Source of the DNA: Calocera cornea HHB12733
Lineage: Eukaryota; Basidiomycota; Dacrymycetes; Dacrymycetales; Dacrymycetaceae
Assembly: GCA_001632435.1 (NCBI GenBank)
Contig: KV424015.1
Coordinates: 56,358-120,357, forward strand
DNA: 64,000 bases
Direction: 5' to 3'
Part shown: piece by piece, positions 34,246-45,848 of the stretch
Numbering within the stretch: position 1 is the stretch's first letter
How the letters are laid out: every line of letters begins with the position of its first letter
The notes under the pieces: model-generated
Database searches by the model: none
What the model was told of the DNA's origin: nothing
The model's input: the letters and a program-made list of their open reading frames with translations, nothing else
Program-made: the position numbers and the translations under genes

Positions 34246-37200
34246 ATGGTCCTCGAGTCGGTTCTCCAGACGGTGAGCGCCTTCTCACCTCACCTCTGCA
34301 CCCTGCACCCCCCAACACGGAGCTGAGCTGACATGCACCCGAACAGTTCCTCAACCGCTTCCTCGCCCCCTATGTCGAGAACCTCAACACGAGCCAGATG
34401 AACTTTGGCATCTGGTCCGGCGAGGTCAAGCTGCGCAACCTCAAGCTCAAGCGCGAGGCACTCGATAAGTTCCGACTGCCCGTCGATGTCGTCGAAGGTG
34501 CGCTCCCTCATCCTTCCCTTCCCTTCCCTCCCGTCGTCGTATCCGTGGGTGTGGGCTTGCGCTGACGCACCGCAGGCTACCTAGGCGAGTTCCGACTCTC
34601 AGTGCCGTGGAACAACCTGCGCGGGAAACCGGTCGCCGTCGCCATAGAGAACGTGTATCTGATAGCGGTGCCCGCGGCGGAGACGAAGGTGGACGCGGCG
34701 GAGGACGAGCGGCGGCAGCAGGCGGCGAAGCAGGAGAAACTAGAGAATGCCGAGCTGCTGCGGCTCCGGAGTGGGCAGGAGGATCTGTCGCCTGGTGCGT
34801 TGCGCTACGTTCTGCGGTTGTGGGCCGTTGGTGTGGGGGCTGGGCTGACACGACGCAGAGGAGGAGGCGAAGAACCAGACGTTCATCGCCCAGCTGTCGA
34901 CGCGCGTCCTCAACAACCTCCAGATAACCGTCAAGAACGTGCACATCCGGTACGAGGACAAGCTGTCCGTCCCTGACGTGCGCCCTTCTCCCTCTTCCGC
35001 CACTCGTGTTCGTTCCCGATCTGACGGTATATGCAGCACCCCTTCGCCGCGGGAATCACCCTAGCCGGGTTCAAGGCCGTGTCCACAGACGCGAACTGGA
35101 TGGAGAGCTTCATCGAGGACTCGTTCGGGGCGATTCACAAGCTGTCCACGCTCGAGAGCCTCGCCGTCTACTTCGACACGGACATGACGAGCATGCTCGG
35201 CCAGGGGCCGGACAAGCTGGATGCGATGATCGCCAGGCAGGGGCAGATCCCGGGGCATCAGTATGTGCTCAAGCCCGTCACGGGAGAGGCGAAAGTGCGT
35301 CTGGATCTACATTTGCTGAGGTGTTGAGACTGAGTGTTCTCCGCAGCTCGTCATGTCCCACCGCCCTACACCCGACAACCCACGCATCGACGCCACGGTC
35401 CTCTTCGAGGAGATCGGCCTGAACCTGGACGACAACCAATGGCGGGACGTGCTCTCAGTCGGCGAGCTCTTCCATTTCTACACCCGGCAGTACCAGTACC
35501 GCAAGTTCCGTCCTCCGCAGGAAGAGTTTGACGCAAGCCAGAGCCGCGCCCTGTGGAAGTTTGCGCAGGCGGCGATATTGGACGAGGTCCATCAGAAGCA
35601 CTATCAGTGGACGTGGGAGTTCTTTAGGAGCAGGAGGGACGAGAGGCACAAATATGTCGAGCTGTTCAAGAGGAAGAGCACGATGCCCGCGCTGCCGCCC
35701 CCGGTGCGCTTCCCTGCTCTGCTTGCATCATACCGTCGCCCTTCGCTGACCCAGTATACAGCAGCTTGACGAGTTTAACGAGCTAGAGAAGAAGCTGTCC
35801 TATGAAGACATCCGGTACTACCGCTCCATCGCCCGCTCGCAGCTGCGGAAGGAGCGTGCAGAGCTCAAGGCGAAGCAGGAGGAGGACAAGGCCGCTGCGC
35901 CGCCCACGCCTGTCAAACCGGCTGCCCAATCTGGCACCTGGTTCGGCTGGATGTGGGGCGGTACGGGCGCCCCGTCTACCGCCGCTGCGGAGGAGGAGGA
36001 GGAGCCCGCGCCGGGCTTGGACGATGAGCAGCGCAAGGAGCTGTACGACGCGATCGAGTACTCCGACAAGGACGCCATCGCCCAGAGCATCGACCTCCCG
36101 CGCGATGTGATGAAGATGCGGGTCTCTGCGCGCCTCACGCGCGGCACGTTCGCCCTCCGCAGACGCGGCAGCGACATGATCTCGCTCGTGTTCGACGCAC
36201 TCAGCGCGGACCTCGTCCAGCGGCCGGAGAATATAGAGGTTGGCCTCGCGCTCGGCGGGCTGTCGGTGTACGACGCCACGTTAGCCGACTCGGTGTACCC
36301 GCAGATCGTCCGCGTCAAGGAACAGCAGCGCAAGGGGATCGACTCGGAGGAGCACGAGGAGGCGGACCGCGAGATCGCCGCGGTGCCGGAGACGGAGGAC
36401 CCGTTCTTCTTTGTTAAGTTTGAGCAGAACCCGCTCGACGAGAGGGCCGACAGCGCGCTCACGGTCAAGATGCGCTATATGGAGATTATATACCATCGCG
36501 GGTATGTCGAGGCGATCTTCGACTTCCTTAGACCGCCGCCGAGCCAGTTAGAGTCGATCGGCGCGCTGATTGTGAGTTGCAGTACCCTTCACGCTTTCCC
36601 AATGCTGATGGAATGTGATAGGATGTCGCAAGCACTACTCTAGAAGGCTTGCGGAAGGAGACACGGGCTGGCTTGGAGTACGCTTTGAAACAGCATAAAA
36701 CACTCGATATCCGCATGGACATGGATGCCCCCATCATCATCATACCCGAAGAGTGAGTGCATTGTCCAGAACAAGCGATATCCGCTTACAATCGTTTAGC
36801 ATCACCGCCAAACAATGTCCGCATATGGTTTTGGACGCTGGTCACATCGCTATCCAGAGCGATCTCGTGGAGAAGAGCAAACTGGCAGAGATTGACGCCA
36901 AGCGGTCGCAGCAGTACAGCGAGGAGGACTACAAGCAACTTGAATCGTTGATGTACGACCGCTTCTTCCTCAAGCTGGAATCCGCACAGCTTCTTATGGG
37001 TCCGGACCTATCCTCTTGCATGTCGGCTCTTACCTCGCACTCTGAAGGTGATAGTGAGCTGCAGCTGGTTGAGCGCATCAACATCGACTTCTCTGTGCAG
37101 AACTGTATCCTTCCCGACGCGCCGTTCCTGACCCGGTTCAAGGTCGCCGGCCAGCTTCCGGAGCTAAAGGTCAACGTGTCGAACACGAAATATCAAGGGC

Positions 37201-40200
37201 TCATGCGGTTCGTGGAGATTGTCATCCCTCGATTTGGCGGGGGTGAGCAGTCTGCGCAGTCGCAACGGCCTCCGGTCCGGCCGCTCAAGTCGGAGAGGGC
37301 TGCAGTCCCGCTTTCTGGCATCTTCACCAAGCCTGAAGAGACGGCTTATATCATCGATGACACTGAAACGGATGTGGCCGAAACCCCGGATGCTGGCGAG
37401 CATGAAAAGTTCTACGATGCTGAGGAGGCGGTTGTTCCTGAGGTAAGATTCTGCCTTGTTCTCACGGACCATGGCTCATTTTGTGTTGCAGCCACAACCA
37501 CAGATCAAGCAACACCTCTTTGAATTCTCCTTCAGTGTTGGCAAGCTGCAGGCGTCACTGTTCAAGGCACTTCCAGACCAGAAAGACAAGCCTATTGGCA
37601 TAGCTCGATTTGCCATGAATGGTACCTCAGTACGGGTCAAGATGATGTCAGATGGGGCATTGGAGGCAGAAGTTGTCTTGACATCCCTCGTCATGACAAA
37701 TCTGCGTGCAGGATCCTCGCGCTTCCGAGAAATGGTGCCAGCGGCCAAGCACAACGGCCGCCAGGTGATGGTTCACTACACAAGAGCTGGTGGAGTCAAT
37801 CCTGCCTCGATGGCCATTGTGACGGTCGACAGTCCTGAGATCATCTTCGCTGTGGACCCGATATTCGCGCTTTTGGACTTCACCTCTGATCCAAACAAGC
37901 CCGTAGAGTCTCAGCCGCCCTCCGATGACCAACTACTCTCCGATGATCCAGGAACTGGTGCGGAAGTCGACAGTCTTACGCAGCCAGCAGGTGCAGGAGA
38001 GCTCTCTTTCAGGCTCAATGTTGTCAACGCCTCCATTGTTGTTTTGGACAGCGATCGTGATCCTTCAACTCAGTCAATACAGCTGTCTATCAAGGAAATT
38101 ATGGTATCCAAGCAGGTGCGCTATTTCAAGTTTCACGATTGAGCACATCTGAAAGATATCACAGACTATCATTGCGTTGAGCATGCAACGTCTAGGAATG
38201 TCACTCGGACGCATGGATAAAGCATCGGAGAGAGTACGGTTCTTGGATGATGTCGATGTCACTCTGACAATAGACTCGCGGGCTACCGAGGGACGACAAA
38301 TGACGAGCATCGAAGCAACCGTGCAGCCGATCATCTTCCGCGCCTCGTATCGCGACATCAACTTGATCACCTCGATCTTCACAAGAGCCATGGAGCTTCA
38401 GGATAGATCCGAGGCGGAGAGGGCTGAGAAGCAGCGGACGTTGTCCAAATCCGGGTACATGAGCTCAACCGTACAGCGCAAACCATCTCAGGGTATTGCT
38501 ACACGCAAGTCCCACAAGACGCGGGCGAGCAGATCCTCCCGTCAGTCGGTATCAAAGCGTCCCCAAGTCCTTATGGCCAAAGAGCAGGTGAGAGTGTTCA
38601 TTCAGATGCCAAACCTCACTTCCCTGACAATGAAACAGCTCAAAGCTACTTTTGACGGCTTCCAGCTTGTCCTCATCGGAGATATCCATGAACTCCCTCT
38701 GCTCCATATGGATACCAAATCCTTCATGTTCACAGCCCAAGACTGGTCTGGAGATGTGAGCGGGCCGTTCTTTCTGACTGGAATTTGTTGACATTCGGTC
38801 ACTAGTTGAAAGCGCTGGGCACTATTTCGACCAGCACGCGGTATTACAACATGACAAATTCTCACTGGGAACCTCTGTTGGAACCTTGGACATTCTCCAT
38901 CAAGGCGTCGCGAGGTGACGACACTTCAGGAATCGGTCTTTCTCTCTTGTCCATGGACCGACTGGAAGTCAACGTCACTGCCACCTTCATTGACACCGTT
39001 TTGAGTGCACTCGAAGTCATCAACAAGGAAGGGGACCGACTAGCGAAACGCAACCGCGGCGGTGACGCACCCTATCTTGTTCAAAACCGTACCGGCTACC
39101 GCCTGCACCTTTGGTCAGACTCTGTTGGTCGTAATCAGAACCCCTCCGAAGCAGTAACTATAGAGGATGGACAAGACAAGCCTTGGCGATTTGAGGATTG
39201 GCGCACGCTTCGTGAGGTGCGCAATTGTGTGATTTCTGAGACTGTCCCTTACCGAACTAACATACCCTCTTCACCAGCATGTTTCGGACACAAAGCGTAA
39301 TTCATTTGCGGTGCAGTTCGAGGATCGACCGTGGGAGACACTCCGGCATATATCAGTGGACTCTGAAGGCGAAACCAGCTACGTGCTCAAGCCCAAGCTC
39401 AATCAAGTCTCACATCGCCTCTTGTGCGAAGTCATCGTGCAAAATAACGTCAAGGTCGTTATCTTCCGCTCTACATACAAGGTCCAGAATTATACTCAAT
39501 TGCCGGTGGAGCTCATTATCATCGACGGCAACGGAAAGCCGGCGTCTGCCGTTTTCAAGATTTGTGAGTTATTTTGATGCCATCTTTTTGGGTCTCGCTG
39601 ATACACCTCACAGCACCGGGCGAGAGCTGTTCGCTACCCATCGAGGCGGCGGTGCATAACCGCATTCGCCTGCGACCCGACCGTGAGAAATTCTGGATGA
39701 GTGGGCACTGAGAAGTCATACTAAAATCAGACTAGCTGGATTCGAATATTCGTGGTCGTCTGAGAGCTTCTACTGGCAAGATCTAATGAAGCGAAACGCG
39801 CGGTCCATTGTCTGCAGGGCGCAGAACACGGCCGATGCAGCTTTCCGATTCCAGGCATTCACATCTTTCGATAAGAATGACCCTGTGACCAAGTTCGTCT
39901 CTAGGTATATAAGCTGCCATCTTCGCTAATGATGTCTAGGAACTACCCTAAAATGACCCTCATGCTTCGCGCCCCGGTCGAGTTGGAGAATCTCTTACCC
40001 TTCGATTTGAAGTATCGGGTTTTCGACAAAAACTCTAGTCAAAACTGGAGTAGCTTCCTGCGGCATGGTGGCATTAGTCCAGTGCATGTCGTAGAGCTCA
40101 GTCACCTTCTCTTGTTGAGCATAGACATACAAGATGCAGGACTGAGGCCCAGCGAATTCGCCATTATTAACACCGATACCGAAGACTTCACCATAGAAAA

Positions 40201-43200
40201 TGTGTTGCCCGTCACAGATCAGCAAAACACGAGACGCGACATCTACATCCACTACTACCGGTATCCCAATTCTGGTGGTGCTTTCAAGGTGCAGATATAC
40301 AGTCCCTATATCCTACTGAACAAGACCGGTTTGCCGATCCAACTGCGTTCTCGCGGTTTCCTTGGAGTTACGAGGGATGTAGGCCAAATAATCCCTCGTA
40401 AGTTGTCCGTCGACAGACTGCAGTACTGCTCTAACACATTATGCAGCCACTGCTTCTGGTCAAACCACCACCCCCTTCAGTTAGTTGTCAACCTGCTGAC
40501 TCACAAATATTTGCTGATAGCAAACCAGTGTTCTCACAAGGCACAGACGACCGGCGCAATCGCTGTTTACTGAAGATTGGGAACTCTGAGTGGTCAAAGC
40601 CGCTTAGCTTCGAAGCGGTGAAAGCTGACACCGAGGTGGTCATTCTATCACCCTCTGGAAATGAAGAGACGCATGCCGGCATGTCTTACTCAGAAGGTCT
40701 TGGCAAGGTGCGTGCCTACACCATTCGCTTTGCCTTCCTTAACATTCGTTGCAGTACAAGCTTACCAAAGTCATCACCGTTGCCCCTCGTTTCCTCATCC
40801 GAAACAATCTCTCCATGAAGATCAACTTCCGAGAACATCGATCGCGGGACTTCATCTCCGTCGAACCTGGGAAACGTGCCGCCATGACATCCCTGAAGAC
40901 TGGTACCAGCTATAAATTGGTGACCTTCGCTTATGGTGGGCTGAACGCAGAATGGTCTGCACCGATCAATATCCAGGATATCGGCAAAGTACATTTCCGG
41001 CTCTCCCCGCCGGACCAGCTCATGAGACGTCATCTCATCCGTGCGGACGTTCTCCTTGAAGGGTCTACCATTTTCATCATCTTGGAGCGCGAGACGGGTC
41101 CTTGGCCCTTTGCGATTGAGAATAACAGTGACTACTCTATCACATACTGCCAAGTGGATGGTGTGCGGACAGGTACAGACGGTGAAGCACGCCCTGGTAC
41201 CAAGCGCAACCCCTATGAAGTGATGCCGCACTCGAGAGAGCGATACGCTTGGGACCAGCCGGCTGCTAGGGACAAGTACATCAAACTGCTCATCAATGGG
41301 AAAGAACGGAATGTCGATATCATGGAGATGGGCGCTCTCGAGCCATTCAAATTCCCAGTGAGTCTATCCTGGCTCTCGCTCTCAATAGACGCTAATTAGC
41401 CAAAGGTCTCTGATCGTGGCTCACGAGCCGTATCTCTGGACATCCGTGCGGATGGCCCTACCCAAACTCTGGTGATTTCCAACTATGAGGAGGTGTATAG
41501 TCTATACAAGCCGAAGAGACATAACACGAGTAGCAGCGCCTTGAGCTCTCGCGACGCCGGTTTTGAGGCAGTCGAAGAAGAGGCCGTTGTCACCTTCACC
41601 ATCAATGTGCAGCTGGAAGGTATCGGTCTCTCCGTGGTGACGAGAAAGCTACAAGAACTGGTTTATGTCACCGTCCGCGGTCTCGACTTCCAGTACACGG
41701 ACTCGACAACGGCCCAATCCGTCAATGTCGCGCTGAAATGGATCCAGATCGACAATCAACTGTACGGCGGTATATTCCCAATCATCTTATACCCGACGTC
41801 TATACCTCGTGCCGGCAAGGAACTGGACGTTCACCCTGCTCTCCAAGCTTCTGCAATCGTCCTCAAAGATAAAGGTTGGTCTCAGCTCTCTAGCTCATAG
41901 ATGGCATTGCTCACATCATGCCAGCACATGGGGTACTTTTTGTGAAATACGCTTCCATCTTACTCCAGTCTATGACGATCGAGCTGGACGAAGATTTCTT
42001 GTATGCTCTTATCGACTTCTCCAAGTTCCGTGGCGGGTCATGGGAGGCAGAAGTCCAGGAGTACGTCATGTTGCATAGCGTTACAGCCTTTGCTCACTGG
42101 CCCGCAGCATTCTGATCGAACAACCCGGAGACATTCCAGATGCTACCGAGCCGAAAGGTGGTCTGGATATGTACTTCGAAATCCTTCATCTTCAGCCTGT
42201 TGCCCTTGAGCTCTCTTTCATGCGGACGGATAGAGTGAACGTGGATGAGAAGTATGTGAATCTTGAATTCGCGACATCGTAAAGCTCATATGATCATCCA
42301 GACAAAGCACAAGAAACCCGGTCGCGTTTTTCGTCAACGCACTCACCATGGCTTTGGGAAATGTCAACATGGCGCCTGTTCGATTGAATGCTCTGGTTAT
42401 CGAGAACATGCGATCCACCGTGCCGGTGCTGGAGGACCGCATTGTCTATCATTATCAGCAAGAATTCTTCACCCAGTTATACCGGATCCTAGGATCGGCT
42501 GATCTCATTGGAAACCCTCTTGGTCTCTTCCAGAACGTGAGCTCGGGTGTTGCGGATATCTTCTACGAGCCATACCAGGGCGTCATCATGCACGGGAACA
42601 AGGAGCTTGGCATTGGCCTTGCACGTGGTGCGACCAGCTTTGTCAAGAAAACGGTCTTCGGTGTAAGCGACAGCGTGACGAAGGTTACAAGCAGCATTGG
42701 CAAGGGCCTTTCGGCAGCCACATTCGACGTCGAGTTTCAAAACAAACGGCGCCTTACACTAAGAAGAAATAGACCGAAGCATGCTTTGTATGGCGTGACG
42801 GCTGGTGCAAGCGCTTTCGCCTCTAGTGTGGCCAGTGGGTTTGAAGGGCTTGCTTTAAAGCCACTTGAAGGAGCGGAGACGGGGGGTGCGGTGGGCTTCT
42901 TTAAAGGCATTGGCAAAGGCCTGGTTGGGTACGTTCTTGCTATGTGTGCACTATCAACTGCTCATACCCCCAAACAGTGCCGTGACCAAGCCGGTCGTCG
43001 GTGTTCTAGATCTGGCCTCCAATGTTAGCGAGGGCATTCGCAACACAACTACTGTGTTCGATCAGAGCGACCTAGACAGAGTGCGGCTCCCACGCTACGT
43101 CCCTCCGGATGGGATTCTAGTCCCGTACTCTGGGCGAGAAGCGCTAGGCCAATCTTGGCTCAAGGATGTGGAGAACGGAAACTATTTCGACGAGCAATAC

Positions 43201-43574
43201 GTTGCTCACATCGGTACGTAATGGTTACGAGTATCTGGCAACCTCACCAAACGCTTCATGCAGAGCTACGTTCGCAAGATGAGGCAGTCCTTATCTCCAC
43301 TGTCCGAATCTTGCAGATCCGAATCAGTAGACTCCGTGTCATCTTCGATATTCATTTGTCCGAGCTGCAGACAATCGCCCTGGAGCCTTCCGGTATACAG
43401 CTTGTCAAGCAAGGTGGTGCCTCGGGTCCATTCATTCCCTTACCAGACCAGAAGAGTCGCGAGTGGTTCTTCCGCCAGATTGAGAAGTAAGCTATTCCTG
43501 GTTCAGTCGCACGCGCACTGCTCATCAGGTTTTCCAGAATCGTTACACAATTCAACTCCAATCGCCGCGGCTAG
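34246..43574 (+). CDS. vps13: Vps13 bridge-like lipid transfer protein
   Basis: Moves phospholipids at ER, mitochondrion, endosome and vacuole contacts. I count 25 introns totalling about 1.32 kb, leaving about 8.0 kb coding, or about 2,670 residues, somewhat short against 3,144 in yeast. Chorein N-terminus: MVLESVLQT joined to FLNRFLAPYVENLNTSQ and GIWSGEVKLRNLKLKREALDKF, then QITVKNVHIRYEDKLS. Middle: FFSRRDERHKY-type and FGWMWGG motifs of the VPS13 extended-chorein rod. Later blocks fit the VAB/SHR-BD region (PYLVQNRTGYRLHLWS, VQIYSPYILLNKTGLPIQ, PRFLIRNNLSMKINFRE). C-terminal ATG_C part: SADLIGNPLGLFQNVSSG, GVTAGASAFASSVASGFEGL, KPVVGVLDLASNVSEGIRN, RLPRYVPPDGILVPYS. The last exon encodes IVTQFNSNRRG. 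It contains an unusually small 35 nt intron at 39905-39939. Confidence 0.95.
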
Positions 43575-43922
43575 TCGTTATACAACTCTCATTTACTTAT
43601 TGCGTTCGCTTTGCATTTGTAGTGTACCTCGAAATCTCGACTGGCATACCTAGATATCATAATGTAGAGCTTTACTAGCTGCTGCTCATCGGAAGAAGTT
43701 ATGGAACTGCTATCCGTAACTTTTGCGCCGGTTACACGGGTGGTCTGTGTACTGGAGGGAAGGACGTGGAGGAACATGCACTTCAGTTGAGGTGAGGCAC
43801 CGGCCCGACAGTATCCGAGATGATGGATGTGCTATGGTTTACGTCACTCATCGAGCCGTCTTTACTAAGCTTGGACACCTTATCCGATCTTCTAAGAGAT
43901 GACTCCCTTCCTAATTTCCTAC
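43575..43922. other. convergent 3' region between vps13 and the BRCT/Myb gene
   Basis: 348 bp holding both 3' UTRs. Nothing else seen. Confidence 0.6.
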
Positions 43923-44813
43923 CTAGAACATCCGAGTTCCAACATTCTCAAAGGACCGCAAGATTGCTTCCGCATCGCCTTGGAAGATGCGCGCGTTGAA
44001 GTGCAGCTCGTTATGGGCATATCGGTAGCGCCATTCTTCCAGCGTGTGGTGTTGTTGCTGTCGATGAGGACCACAGTTAGCCCGACACCCCGGAAGGCCC
44101 GAACTTTTGAGTCAGATTCACCTTAGCTGCTAGTTTCTCGATGATCTCGTCAACAGAGATACCAGGCGAGCGGGAAAGTTGCTGTCGGCAGAAAAGAACC
44201 AGCGTAGTATCATCTTCATCGGAGAAGCTACAGCCCTGTGGACTTGAGGCTTTATCGCTCGAAGCATGCACCTGGCCCAGGTCGGACATCAACAACATTG
44301 AAAAGTGGTTCTCGAAAGGACCTACTTGTGCAACACTCTTATCTATGGCCGTAATGATGCTACATGATATTCAGCTAAAATCTAGGGCCTCTGAATAGGA
44401 CGCGCACCAGGTATTCTGATCTTCGGCGGCGCGGGGACCATGAGGCAAAAGGAATCCGCCCCAATTTTCTTCGGGTCCAAGACACATCCCTGCTTCCAGC
44501 GATGTATGAAGCCATTGGACGTCCAGAACCAGCTGATGATCTAGACGCTGGACCATCGCCGGCGGTAGAGACACACCACGCTTGGTGAGAACAACTTGGG
44601 CCGCATCGAGACCGGAGCACAGCCCACCATGCGCCTACTTTCGACTGAGCCAAGCAGGTTGACCTAGGATTTTGTCCTTACTTGAATGGAGTTTCCGAGG
44701 CTTATCAACTCCTTCATCGCAAATCCAGTCATAGCCACAAAGATAGACAGTGGCCGGCCGTTCAGTCGTAACAGCGTCGACGACCTGTCCCCGTCCAGCG
44801 GTGCCTCCGACAT
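43923..44813 (-). CDS. BRCT + Myb-like protein, possible short Rap1-type telomere protein
   Basis: Four exons (44813-44682, 44634-44439, 44342-44122, 44057-43923) total 684 nt, exactly 227 codons plus stop. Residues about 15-105 look like a BRCT: GRPLSIFVAMTGFAMKELI, QAHGGLCSG, AQVVLTKRG, and the Trp motif LVLDVQWLHTSLEAGMCLG ending in ENWGGF. Residues about 130-200 look like the Rap1/TRF2-interacting Myb: CSFSDEDDTTLVLFCRQQL, then EEWRYRYAHNELHFNARIF. BRCT followed by Myb is the layout of Rap1, which acts in telomere protection and silencing. There is no room for a Rap1 C-terminal (RCT) domain. The donor of the second intron (CATG|GTCCCC) was chosen because it alone keeps frame with the Myb part, and it is weak. 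Family assignment is by recognition, not search. Confidence 0.6.
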
Positions 44814-45848
44814 GACTCGAAGGCGTGGTAAAGCAGCGACAAAGCGGATATCAGACAGAACCTTGGGAGAGGGGAACTGGATGGCAATCAAAGAGTCTAG
44901 TCTCTAGTCACACGCAAGACAGGGGTTAGATATAGTGGAGCCTGTTTGGACACGATCGGCACTTTCCGGGCCCTCATTCGTAATGTACAGCGAAGAAGAC
45001 TCGTCATCGATCCAGCCTGAAACATCATCTCTGCCGTGCATGTTAGAGAAGGACAGCTCGTGGCCTCACTATCAGGCTCGATCGGAGGAGGAAATCAGAG
45101 GAGAGGCTGCCGAGCAGTCGCTTCCGTCATGTATGGATTCCCTCTATGTCCGCACTTCCGAGTTTCGTTTACAGACGATCGGCAAACGAATCAACAGCGT
45201 ATAACGCGAGAACAGTTCAAGGTCCGTATCACAGGACCCGTTGTATTCTACACGGCATGGTGGGGCATTGACCCAAGGACAGCGTGATGACGTCTTGTGC
45301 GACAGCCGGCCGTCCGAAACCCTGATTCTTCCTAGCCCCCCAGCGATAGAGAAGCCCTGAAAGCACAAAGTTCGGCACGCATCATGGGCCCCCGTGGATT
45401 TGGGGAGGGGAACAAGTTTGATTTTGTCGCCGAGAACTTCCTGCTGGTCATCAGGCAGCTCATAGGCTTGCGTACCAAATGATCTGAGGCGGACCAAGAT
45501 GGAGCTCTTGGAACTTCGGTCTTGCCCGGTGCAGTGATGAGACGGAAGGGCACGTATGACCCATGTCAGCGGAATTGAAAGACAGAAGGCGTTCGACCAA
45601 CAATCCGCAGAGCCAGAGATGTGCGATAAAGTAGTGCAGGTTGCGAAAAGCAGAGAGAGGACATGCCGAACCAACAGTCGTGGCGGGATTCTTTGGAAAG
45701 CCACTTCGGAACCGAGCAGCGGAATTGTTGCCACGTGGGGGCATTCCGCGAATAGCCCGCGCTGGTCCCTCAGGCGCGCCCCAGACAGCGTCGTCGTCCG
45801 CCCTGTGCGTGCCTGCGTTACCCTCCCCCTCTCCTACAGCTGCCCATC
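44814..45848. other. divergent intergenic region, possible unresolved gene on the minus strand
   Basis: About 1 kb between the BRCT/Myb gene and alpha-adaptin. A 196-codon open frame on the minus strand (45734-45144, with TWVIRALPSHHCT and AYELPDDQQEVLGD) may be coding, but I could not find a consistent splice model or a family. Confidence 0.4.
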
